A DNA stretch of 64,000 nt from Streptomyces fradiae ATCC 10745 = DSM 40063 (GTDB lineage: Bacteria; Actinomycetota; Actinomycetes; Streptomycetales; Streptomycetaceae), in the NCBI RefSeq assembly GCF_008704425.1, contig NZ_CP023696.1:2962501-3026500 (forward strand). Direction: 5' to 3'. Below, piece after piece: positions 55,359-64,000 of this stretch (position 1 is its first letter; each line of letters begins with the position of its first letter). The notes below the pieces were generated by a model. The model did not search any database and had not been told where the DNA came from. It saw only the letters and a list, made by a program, of their open reading frames with translations. The position numbers and the translations under genes were made by a program.

Positions 55359-55564
55359 GGGATTCCTTGTGGGGTCGGCTGCACAAGGGCCTCCCACCCG
55401 GGGAGACCCGCCCCATCGTCACATGAACAGACAATCAGCCGTAACCACGCCCGGCTTTAAGTGAAATGCCCCACTCTGCCCCTGTGTGCCTCGGTACCTT
55501 CTCCGGTCAGCCCCGGACGAACGACCCGGACGACTCCGTACGGAACGAGCCCGGACGGCGAAAG

Positions 55565-55595
55565 GGGCGGTACCCCCGCACCGGGGGTACCGCCC
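55565..55595 (-). terminator. groEL terminator
   Basis: GGGCGGTACCCCC and GGGGGTACCGCCC form a perfect 13-bp stem 37 nt beyond the groEL stop, followed on the minus strand by CCTTTCG. Confidence 0.8.
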
Positions 55596-55631
55596 TCTGA
55601 CGTCCTACTGGACTGGTCCGATCCGCGAGGA

Positions 55632-57443
<1,812 letters not shown>

Positions 57444-57885
57444 CGCCTCACGGCGGCACGGGCCCCGGCAAGCCGGTTTCCGGCGCCCTGCCGGACCCGC
57501 CCGCGCCGCGCGCGCCGTCCGGAATGTCCGCTTCCGCAGGCGCGTACGCCCCCCGTGACCCCGCACACCAGGACGCGGTCCCCTCCAGCGGGCCGAGGCG
57601 CGCACCCGCCGGGGCGCGGAGGCGTCCGACGGGACGCGGAAGCGTCCGCCGGGGCGCGGAGGCGCCGACGGACCAAAGGGCGCATCCACCGGACCAAGGG
57701 GCGCATCCACCGAGCCGAGAGCCGCACCCACCGGGCGAGGGCCTCACCCGCCGGGCCGGGCGGGCGCCGTCAGCCGGGGCCCGACCCCCGGAGCCCCCCG
57801 CACACCCCCACCACCCCCGGGGCGCCCCGAGCGCCCCCGCCGCCCGCCCGGGGCGCACCCGGCCGCTCCAGGTCCCGGACAGGCC
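57444..57885. other. gap between groEL promoter and cold-shock terminator
   Basis: No gene is seen in this 442-nt stretch. It holds imperfect repeats such as GGGCGCATCCACCG (57668-57706) and GACGCGGAAGCGTCC-like units. The groEL promoter should lie at its left edge. Confidence 0.6.
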
Positions 57886-57919
57886 GGAGGGCCCGCACCC
57901 CTCAGGGTGCGGGCCCTCC
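57886..57919 (-). terminator. cold-shock gene terminator
   Basis: GGAGGGCCCGCACCC and GGGTGCGGGCCCTCC form a perfect 15-bp stem with loop CTCA, about 30 nt beyond the cold-shock stop. Confidence 0.8.
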
Positions 57920-57949
57920 TTGAATGCCGTTGGCCGGAACGCGTCGTGC

Positions 57950-58153
57950 CTAGACGGCGATCTTGACCATGTCCGCCTGCGGACCCTTCTGGCCCTGCGA
58001 GATCTCGAACTCGACCCGCTGGCCCTCCTCCAGGGTGCGGTAGCCATCCATCTGGATCGCGCTGTAGTGCACGAAGACATCCGCACCACCGTCGACCGCG
58101 ATGAAGCCGTACCCCTTCTCCGCGTTGAACCACTTGACGGTGCCCTGAGCCAT
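57950..58153 (-). CDS. cold-shock protein, CspA type
   Basis: The 67-residue single-domain protein has [16 protein letters not shown] and DVFVHYSAI, the RNP1 and RNP2 motifs that bind single-stranded RNA and DNA. The ATG at 58153 is chosen over a possible start at 58183. A promoter at 58265-58292 would give a leader of about 105 nt, as is common for cold-shock genes. Confidence 0.95.
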   Translation of the reverse strand: MAQGTVKWFNAEKGYGFIAVDGGADVFVHYSAIQMDGYRTLEEGQRVEFEISQGQKGPQADMVKIAV

Positions 58154-58264
58154 GCCTAACTCCCCTATTACTGGCCCTTGCACAGGACCGCACTTCGCGG
58201 ACCCGGGTCAGACCTCGCCCACTGACAGGGGTGGGCGTGCGCCGGAACGCGTCGACCGCGGCTG

Positions 58265-58292
58265 AATGTATCTGCCCAACTGCCCTCTGCAA
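58265..58292 (-). promoter_or_regulatory. candidate promoter of the cold-shock gene
   Basis: On the minus strand TTGCAG (58287-58292) and TACATT (58265-58270) are 16 nt apart, a good vegetative-type match in this GC-rich genome. It predicts a long leader that may fold differently at low temperature. Confidence 0.55.
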
Positions 58293-58521
58293 CAGGTCAA
58301 TCGGACGAGAAATCCGAGCACGGGTGAACGGAAAAGGCGGCCGGAATCGGCGGAATCCAGGGCAAGTCGGGCCGACAAAAGGCGCATAACACTCGGACGT
58401 CCACACGAGTTTGGCTACTTCTGGTCGGACCCCGGCGCGTTCTCATATGCGCCCGGCACAGGCGGGGCGGGGAACCGGGCCCACTCTATCGCGCCCGGCC
58501 CACCGCTCCCGCCACGCGACG

Positions 58522-58570
58522 GCACCCCCGTACCCCGCCCGGTCGTGGCCGTGGCGGGGTACGGGGGTGC
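58522..58570 (-). terminator. terminator of the thrC operon
   Basis: An 18-bp perfect stem (CACCCCCGTACCCCGCC against GGCGGGGTACGGGGGTG plus an outer pair) with a 13-nt loop lies 64 nt beyond the carrier-protein stop. Confidence 0.75.
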
Positions 58571-58633
58571 GGGGTGCGCGGGGTCCCGGGGGCGGCGCCC
58601 GACGCGGGGCGCGCCGGTGGGCCGGGGGCGGGG

Positions 58634-58909
58634 TCAGCCGCCGGCGACCGCCGGGATGATGGAGACGCCGGCGCCCTGCGGGGTCGCCGTGTCGAGGCCC
58701 TGCTCGAAGCGGACGTCGTCGTCGTTGACGTAGACGTTCACGAAGCGGCGCAGCTTGCCCTGGTCGTCCAGGACGCGGGCGGCGATGCCCGGGTGGTTCT
58801 TCTCCAGGGACTCGATGACCTCGGCGAGGGTGCTGCCCTCCGCCGGCACCTCGGCCTGTCCGCCCGTGTAGGTGCGCAGGATGGTGGGGATGCGGACGTT
58901 GACGCTCAT
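58634..58909 (-). CDS. MoaD/ThiS-like sulphur carrier (CysO type)
   Basis: The 91-residue ubiquitin-fold protein has VRIPTILRTYTGGQAEV, VNVYVNDDDVRF and ends in AVAGG, the di-glycine that is thiocarboxylated. In actinobacteria such carriers supply sulphur for an alternative cysteine synthesis route. It starts 18 nt after the thrC stop, so it belongs to the same operon. Confidence 0.88.
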   Translation of the reverse strand: MSVNVRIPTILRTYTGGQAEVPAEGSTLAEVIESLEKNHPGIAARVLDDQGKLRRFVNVYVNDDDVRFEQGLDTATPQGAGVSIIPAVAGG

Positions 58910-58927
58910 GTTCGTGTCTCCGGGGTG

Positions 58928-60226
58928 TCAGTGGGCGAGGCCGGCGTCGCGGAACGCGTCCAGGCTCGGGCGGATCGTCGTGGTGGGGCCGGTCGTCGGG
59001 GCGACCGCGTCCAGGGTCTTCAGACCGTCGCCGGTGTTGAGGACGACGGTGGTGAGGGCCGGGTCCAGCGCGCCGGTCTCGATGAGCTTGCGGGTGACGC
59101 CGACGGTCACCCCGCCGGCCGTCTCGGCGAAGATGCCCTCGGTGCGGGCGAGCAGCTTGATGGCGTCGACGATCCGCGCGTCGTCCACGTCCTCGACGGC
59201 GCCGCCCGTGCGGCGGGCGATGTCCAGGACGTACGGGCCGTCGGCCGGGTTGCCGATGGCGAGGGACTTGGCGATGGTGTCCGGCTTCTGGGGGCGCACG
59301 ACGTCGTGGCCGGCCTTGAAGGCGGCCGAGACCGGGGAGCAGCCCTCGGCCTGGGCGCCGAAGATCTTGTACGGGCGGTCCTCGACGAGGCCGAGCGCGA
59401 TCAGCTCCCGCAGCCCCTTGTCGATCTTGGTGAGCTGGGAACCGGAGGCGATGGGGACGACGATCTGGTCCGGCAGCCGCCAGCCGAGCTGCTCGCAGAT
59501 CTCGTACGCGAGGGTCTTGGAGCCCTCCGCGTAGTACGGCCGCAGGTTGACGTTGACGAAGCCCCAGCCCTCGCCGAGCGGGTCGCCGATGAGCTCCGAG
59601 CAGAAGCGGTTGACGTCGTCGTACGTGCCCTCGATGCCGACCAGGTCGCCGCCGTACACCGCGGCCATGACGACCTTGCCCTGCTCCAGGTCGTGCGGGA
59701 TGAACACGCAGGAGCGCAGGCCGGCGCGTGCGGCGGCGGCGCCGACCGCGCCCGCCAGGTTGCCCGTGGAGGAGCAGGAGAGGGTGGTGAAGCCGAAGGC
59801 GCGCGCGGCCTCCAGGGCCTGGGCGACCACGCGGTCCTTGAAGGAGTGCGTGGGGTTGCCGGAGTCGTCCTTGACGTAGAGGCCGCCGGTCACGCCGAGT
59901 TCGCGGGCGAGGTTGTCGGCCTTGACGAGCGGGGTCCAGCCGGGGTTGAGGTTCGGCTTGTCCGCGACGTCCGCGGGGACGGGGAGCAGCGGGGCGTAGC
60001 GCCAGATGCTGGCGGGGCCGGACTCGATGCGCTTGCGCAGCTGCTCCGGGTCTCCGGCCGGCAGGTCGTAGGCGACCTCGAGCGGGCCGAAACAGTGGGC
60101 GCAGGCGAAGATCGGGCCGAGCGGGAAGCGCTCGCCGCACTCGCGGCAGGAGAGCCCGGCGGCGGGGCCGAGGTCGACGGAGGGGGTACCCGAGGGGGTG
60201 GTGGGTGCGGCGGTCTGCACAGCCAT
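58928..60226 (-). CDS. thrC: threonine synthase
   Basis: ThrC turns O-phosphohomoserine into threonine using pyridoxal phosphate. The 432-residue protein has an N-terminal zinc-ribbon-like pair (CREC and CAHC, residues 27-45), the PLP lysine at about 130 in NPTHSFKDRV, SCSSTGNLAGAVGAAA and VLNTGDGLKTLD. The ATG at 60226 is the natural start. A SAM-I riboswitch precedes it, an unusual control for this gene. Confidence 0.96.
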   Translation of the reverse strand: MAVQTAAPTTPSGTPSVDLGPAAGLSCRECGERFPLGPIFACAHCFGPLEVAYDLPAGDPEQLRKRIESGPASIWRYAPLLPVPADVADKPNLNPGWTPLVKADNLARELGVTGGLYVKDDSGNPTHSFKDRVVAQALEAARAFGFTTLSCSSTGNLAGAVGAAAARAGLRSCVFIPHDLEQGKVVMAAVYGGDLVGIEGTYDDVNRFCSELIGDPLGEGWGFVNVNLRPYYAEGSKTLAYEICEQLGWRLPDQIVVPIASGSQLTKIDKGLRELIALGLVEDRPYKIFGAQAEGCSPVSAAFKAGHDVVRPQKPDTIAKSLAIGNPADGPYVLDIARRTGGAVEDVDDARIVDAIKLLARTEGIFAETAGGVTVGVTRKLIETGALDPALTTVVLNTGDGLKTLDAVAPTTGPTTTIRPSLDAFRDAGLAH

Positions 60227-60246
60227 GGGAGGCGAGGCCCTTTCTC

Positions 60247-60388
60247 CTCATCTTCCTCACTGACGCGTGTCGTCGTGAGACGGAATTGGCACCTTCCCGA
60301 GCCGGGGGACCTCGCGTGAACGTGCGAGAACCGACTGGAGGGTTGCCGGGGCTTCATCGGGCCGTGTCCCTCTGCCCCTCTGGATGAG
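60247..60388 (-). ncRNA. SAM-I riboswitch in the thrC leader
   Basis: Read on the minus strand the leader shows the S-box signatures in order: CTCATCCAGAGGGG at the start, GGGACACGGCCCGATGAAGC, CCCCGGCAACC, and GGTGCCAATTCC near the end. GATGAG at 60247-60252 can pair with the opening CTCATC to close stem P1. The closing strand runs into GAGGAGAAAGG before the thrC ATG. Binding of S-adenosylmethionine could therefore hide the ribosome binding site. The folding is inferred, not computed. Confidence 0.9.
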
Positions 60389-60545
60389 CGGTATGCGGTT
60401 GTCGGCGCGGGGACCCCGGCATGCGGTGGTCTCGCGCGTTGTTCAAGACTGTAACCGACGGGGCGGGGGTCTGAGACAGGCGTCCGCACCGCGAGATGGA
60501 TCACATACCCGCCCGTAACGACCGAGAGACCGAGGAGTGGCGCGC

Positions 60546-61637
60546 GTGCTGGAAGAGGTGGAGCGCTGGCTGGGCCGGCGGTCCTGGTCCGTGGCCGACC
60601 GGCCGATCGACCGGCTGCTCGCCGCGAAACGGGCCCACGGCACGACCGTGAGCGTCGTCCTGCCCGCGCTGAACGAGGAGGCGACGGTCGGGGACATCGT
60701 CGCCGTGATCCGCCGGGACCTGATGTCGGAGGCGGTGCCGCTCGTCGACGAGCTGGTGGTCCTGGACTCGGGCTCCACGGACCGGACGGCGGAGGTGGCC
60801 GCGAAGGCGGGCGCGCGGGTGGTGGCGCGGGACGAGGTGCTGCCCCGCATCCCCGCCGTGCCCGGCAAGGGCGAGGTGCTGTGGCGCTCCCTGCTGGTGA
60901 CGGACGGGGACGTCGTGTGCTTCGTCGACTCCGACCTGCGGGAGTTCGACGCGGACTTCGTGACGGGGATCGTCGGGCCGCTGCTGACGGAGCCGGACGT
61001 GCAGTTCGTGAAGGCGATGTACGACCGGCCGTTCACCGGCGCGGGCGCGGGCGCGGCCGGTGGGGCGGACCGGGGCGGTGCCGGCACCGGGCCGGGCGGC
61101 GCGGCCGGGGCCGAGGGGGCTGCCGGGGCTGCCGGGATCGGGGCCGGCGGGGCTGCCGGTGCCGGTGCCGGTGCGGACGGGGGCGCCGGGCAGGGCGGGC
61201 GGGTGACGGAGCTGGTGGCGCGCCCGCTGCTGAACCTGCACTGGCCGCTGCTGGCCGGGTTCGTACAGCCGCTGGGCGGCGAGTACGCGGCCCGGCGCTC
61301 GCTGCTGGAGCGGTTGCCGTTCCCGGTGGGGTACGGGGTGGAGCTGGGGCTCCTGGTGGACGCGCTGCACCTGGTGGGGCTGGACGCGCTGGCGCAGGTG
61401 GACGTGGGCGTGCGGCTGCACCGGCACCAGGACGAGCGGGCGCTCGGCCGGATGGCGGCGGCGATCTACCGGACGGCGCAGCTCCGGCTGTCGCGCGGGC
61501 ACCTCGTACGCCCCCGGCTCACGCAGTTCGACCGCACCGAGGCCGGGTTCACCCCGCGCACCCACCCGGTGGACACGGAGGAGCGGCCGCCGATGCGGGA
61601 GGTCGCGGAGTACGTGCGGAGCCGCCGCGTGGCTTGA
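60546..61637 (+). CDS. gpgS: glucosyl-3-phosphoglycerate synthase-like GT81 enzyme
   Basis: The GTG at 60546 with GGAG 8 nt upstream gives 363 residues; the GTG at 60537 is the alternative. The GT-A fold shows VSVVLPALNEEATV, VVLDSGSTDRTAE, the metal motif FVDSDLREFD (about residue 126) and GYGVELGLLVD. It makes glucosyl-3-phosphoglycerate from a nucleotide-glucose. Residues about 165-217 are a Gly/Ala-rich insert in the middle of the catalytic domain, not expected in the family. Confidence 0.9.
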   Translation: MLEEVERWLGRRSWSVADRPIDRLLAAKRAHGTTVSVVLPALNEEATVGDIVAVIRRDLMSEAVPLVDELVVLDSGSTDRTAEVAAKAGARVVARDEVLPRIPAVPGKGEVLWRSLLVTDGDVVCFVDSDLREFDADFVTGIVGPLLTEPDVQFVKAMYDRPFTGAGAGAAGGADRGGAGTGPGGAAGAEGAAGAAGIGAGGAAGAGAGADGGAGQGGRVTELVARPLLNLHWPLLAGFVQPLGGEYAARRSLLERLPFPVGYGVELGLLVDALHLVGLDALAQVDVGVRLHRHQDERALGRMAAAIYRTAQLRLSRGHLVRPRLTQFDRTEAGFTPRTHPVDTEERPPMREVAEYVRSRRVA

Positions 61638-61681
61638 TTTCCGCACGTTTGAGCGTTTCCCGGTCGGGCTAGGTTCGCCTC

Positions 61682-63088
61682 ATGGTCTCGGACATCCTGG
61701 TGGCATCGAATCGTGGTCCGGTCAGCTACGCGCTGCGCGAGGACGGGGCGCTGGAGGCCCGGCGCGGCGGCGGGGGCCTGGTGTCGGGGCTCTCCGCGAT
61801 CGGGCCCGACGCGGGCGCGGTCTGGGTGTGCGCAGCGCTCGGTGAGGGCGACCGGGAGGCGGTGCGGCGCGGCGTCGGCGAGACGGGTGTCCGGATGCTG
61901 GACGTGGACGCGCTGGCGGGCGAGGGGACGCACGCCGACGCGTACAACGGCATCGCCAACTCGGTGCTGTGGTTCGTCCACCACATGCTGTACCAGACGC
62001 CGATGGAGCCCGTCTTCGACGCGGCCTTCCGCCGCCGGTGGGAGGCGTACCGGGCGTACAACCGGGCGTTCGCGCAGGCCCTCGCGGCGGAGGCGGCGCC
62101 CGGCGCGGCGGTCCTGATCCAGGACTACCACCTGACGCTGGCGCCCGGCATGCTCCGCGCGCTCCGCCCCGACCTGCGGATCGGGCACTTCTCGCACACC
62201 CCGTGGGCGCCGCCGGAGTACTTCGGCCTGCTCCCCGACGACATCGCCCGCGAGCTGCTCGAGGGCATGCTCGGCGCGGACCGGCTCGGCTTCCTCACCC
62301 ACCGCTGGGCGGACGCGTTCGCCGCGTGCTGCGCGCGCGTGGTGGGCGGCACGGGGCGGACGGAGATCGGGGTGCACGGGCTGGGCGCGGACGCCGCCTT
62401 CCTGCGCGGCCGGTCGCGGCAGGAGGACGTCGAGGAGCGGATGGCGGCGCTGCGGCAGCAGATCGGCGGCGCCGACCGGAAGACGGTCATCCGCGTGGAC
62501 CGCACGGAGCTGTCCAAGAACATCGTGCGCGGGCTGCTGGCCTTCCGCGAGCTGCTGGCGGCGCGCCCGGAGTGGCGCGGGCGGGTCGTGCACATCGCCT
62601 TCGCGTACCCGTCCCGCCAGGACCTGGAGGTCTACCGGCGGTACACGGCGGAGGTCTCGCGGGTGGCCGAGGAGATCAACGCCGAGTACGGCACGGAGAC
62701 GTGGACGCCCGTCCTGCTCCACGTGAAGGACGACTTCGCCCGGTCGCTCGCCGCCTACCGCCTGGCGGACGTGGCGCTGGTCAACCCCATCCGGGACGGG
62801 ATGAACCTGGTCGCCAAGGAGGTGCCGGTCGTCTCCGACGAGGGCTGCGCCCTGGTGCTGTCCCGCGAGGCGGGGGCGTTCGAGGAGCTGGGCGCCGACG
62901 CGGTGGCGGTCAACCCGTACGACGTCACCGCGACGGCCGAGGCGCTGCACGAGGCGCTGTCGATGCCCCCGGCCGACCGGGCGGACCGCACCAAGCGCCT
63001 GGCCGCCGCGGCCACGGCCCTGCCGCCGCAGCGCTGGTTCCTGGACCAGCTGGAGGCCCTGCGCGCCGCACCGTCGCCGGCCGTCTGA
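61682..63088 (+). CDS. otsA: trehalose-6-phosphate synthase
   Basis: OtsA joins glucose from a nucleotide donor to glucose-6-phosphate. The 468-residue GT20 enzyme has ILVASNRGPVSY, VLIQDYHLTLAP, IGHFSHTPWAPPEYF, RVDRTELSKNIVRGLLAF and NPIRDGMNLVAKE. otsB lies downstream on the opposite strand, completing trehalose synthesis. The start is the ATG at 61682. Confidence 0.95.
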   Translation: MVSDILVASNRGPVSYALREDGALEARRGGGGLVSGLSAIGPDAGAVWVCAALGEGDREAVRRGVGETGVRMLDVDALAGEGTHADAYNGIANSVLWFVHHMLYQTPMEPVFDAAFRRRWEAYRAYNRAFAQALAAEAAPGAAVLIQDYHLTLAPGMLRALRPDLRIGHFSHTPWAPPEYFGLLPDDIARELLEGMLGADRLGFLTHRWADAFAACCARVVGGTGRTEIGVHGLGADAAFLRGRSRQEDVEERMAALRQQIGGADRKTVIRVDRTELSKNIVRGLLAFRELLAARPEWRGRVVHIAFAYPSRQDLEVYRRYTAEVSRVAEEINAEYGTETWTPVLLHVKDDFARSLAAYRLADVALVNPIRDGMNLVAKEVPVVSDEGCALVLSREAGAFEELGADAVAVNPYDVTATAEALHEALSMPPADRADRTKRLAAAATALPPQRWFLDQLEALRAAPSPAV

Positions 63089-63184
63089 CGCCCCGGCGGC
63101 CGGCCGTCTGACGCCCCGGCGGCCGGCCGCGGTCGGCCCCGGTCGGCTTCGCCGGGCGGGACGCGCCGGGCCGGCGAGACGGCC

Positions 63185-63225
63185 TGCGGGCGACCGGGCG
63201 ACCGGGCGACCGGGCGACCGGCGGG
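63185..63225. repeat. 8-bp CGACCGGG tandem repeat
   Basis: Four copies of CGACCGGG occur in the 190-nt gap between the converging otsA and otsB genes. Just before them, at 63076-63131, a unit GGCCGTCTGACGCCCCGGC is repeated twice. No terminator-like hairpin stands out. Confidence 0.75.
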
Positions 63226-63278
63226 ATGTACCGGCCCGCGGGCCGCCCGGCCGACGGGCGTACCGGCCCGGGGGCCGG

Positions 63279-64000
63279 TCAGGCGGGCATGGCCTCCGCC
63301 AGGGCGGCGAGGAAGGCGACGACCTGTGCCGGGCCGTCCAGGGTGAGGTCGGCGCGGGCGGCCAGGGCCTGCACCTCGTCGCTGCCGCTGCACACCAGCA
63401 GGCCCGGCACCCCGTCGGCGCGCAGCTTCTCGACCGCCGCGAACGCCGGGAGGTCGCCCAGGTCGTCGCCCGCGTACACCACGGCCCGCGCGCCCGTCTC
63501 CCGTACGTGCTCCAGGAGCGCCCGGCCCTTGTCCATGCCCGGCGGGCGCAGCTCCAGGACCATCCGGCCCGGTTCGACGACCAGGCCGTGGCGGGTGGCC
63601 AGGTCGGTGAGGGGCCCCGTCAGGGCGTCGAACGCGGCCTGCGGGTCGGCGGCGCGGCGGGTGTGGACGGCGACCGCGCGGCCCTTCTCCTCGATCCAGG
63701 TGCCGGGCCACGCGCCGGCCCGCTCCAGGACGCCGGGGAGTTCGGCCCGTACGGCGGTGACCCCGGGGTGCTCGGGGGCGGCGCGGACCTCGCCGGTGGC
63801 GGCGTCCCAGCGTTCGGCGCCGTAGTGGCCGAGGACGACGAGGTGGTCGAGGCCGGGCACCCCGGCGAAGCCGCCGTACCGCACGGCGACCCCGGCGGGG
63901 CGGCCGGTGACGACGGCGACGGAGGCGACGCGCGGGGCGAGGGCGGCGAGCGCCGGGACGGCTCCGGGGTGGGCGCGCGCCTGCTCGGGATCGGCGACGA
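63279..64000 (-). CDS. otsB: trehalose-6-phosphate phosphatase (3' part, runs off the window)
   Basis: About 240 codons are visible and the frame is open to the window edge. HAD-fold parts include VVTGRPAG, WIEEKGRAVAVHTR, VLELRPPGMDKGRALLEHV and VVYAGDDLGDLPAF, the pattern of trehalose phosphatases. It removes phosphate from the OtsA product. The N-terminal catalytic DxD lies outside the window. Confidence 0.92.
   Translation of the reverse strand, partial: VADPEQARAHPGAVPALAALAPRVASVAVVTGRPAGVAVRYGGFAGVPGLDHLVVLGHYGAERWDAATGEVRAAPEHPGVTAVRAELPGVLERAGAWPGTWIEEKGRAVAVHTRRAADPQAAFDALTGPLTDLATRHGLVVEPGRMVLELRPPGMDKGRALLEHVRETGARAVVYAGDDLGDLPAFAAVEKLRADGVPGLLVCSGSDEVQALAARADLTLDGPAQVVAFLAALAEAMPA

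Overview
The window is a stretch of chromosome from a Streptomyces-type actinomycete. The evidence is a GC content well above 70%, many GTG starts, 1-4 nt stop/start overlaps in operons, and families typical of the genus: an XRE (DUF5753)/DUF397 pair, HelD-like helicase, DUF2530, DUF2771, DUF3027, futalosine-pathway menaquinone genes, and an otsA/gpgS/thrC/groEL neighbourhood. Most of it looks like ordinary core chromosome. No rRNA or tRNA gene and no CRISPR array was seen.

Layout. At 1-139 is a cut-off flavin-reductase-like gene. From 400 to 4215 is an N-acetylmuramic-acid module: RpiR-type regulator, murQ and a PTS EIIBC permease, with paired candidate operators at 4188-4233. From 4273 to 7419 are small conserved genes, an MFS exporter and an HD protein. 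From 7522 to 10700 are a copper P-type ATPase with two CsoR-type operators and cutC. Then come two Uma2 genes, a membrane protein and a helicase-associated protein (13515-16334).

A 4.18-kb serine-integrase element (16540-20730) is inserted in the 5' end of the XPB helicase gene. It carries an HTH/PLD-like (DUF5919) gene with a NUDIX partner, three small genes and the integrase. Its right end supplies a new GGAGG ribosome binding site and GTG start, so XPB (20711-22351) stays readable. The original start survives as a 16-codon stub at 16528-16578. The two halves of the element's attachment site join into a clear dyad.

From 22554 to 29795 are small coupled genes, XRE/DUF397, an ABC-2 transporter and a HelD/HelR-like helicase. 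From 30040 to 41583 are a HAD phosphatase, a cold-shock protein, DUF3027, an MFS protein, the DUF2771-mqnB-mqnD menaquinone operon, a 5'-truncated remnant and a sacsin-like GHKL protein. From 41963 to 46665 are a CtpE-like ATPase, DUF2530 and a purine permease. A decaying polymorphic-toxin/immunity patch fills 46748-48513. From 48791 to 55358 are a MarR/MFS pair, thpR, a 29-residue membrane protein, an aldo/keto reductase, a secreted protein and an alanine symporter.

The right end holds groEL under two tandem CIRCE elements, a cold-shock gene, thrC behind a SAM-I riboswitch and followed by a MoaD/CysO-like carrier gene, gpgS, otsA and a cut-off otsB. Short GC-rich tandem repeats occur in many intergenic gaps, and Pro/Ala/Gly-rich expansions occur at the ends or inside several proteins. 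This looks like a strain-level habit rather than one feature.
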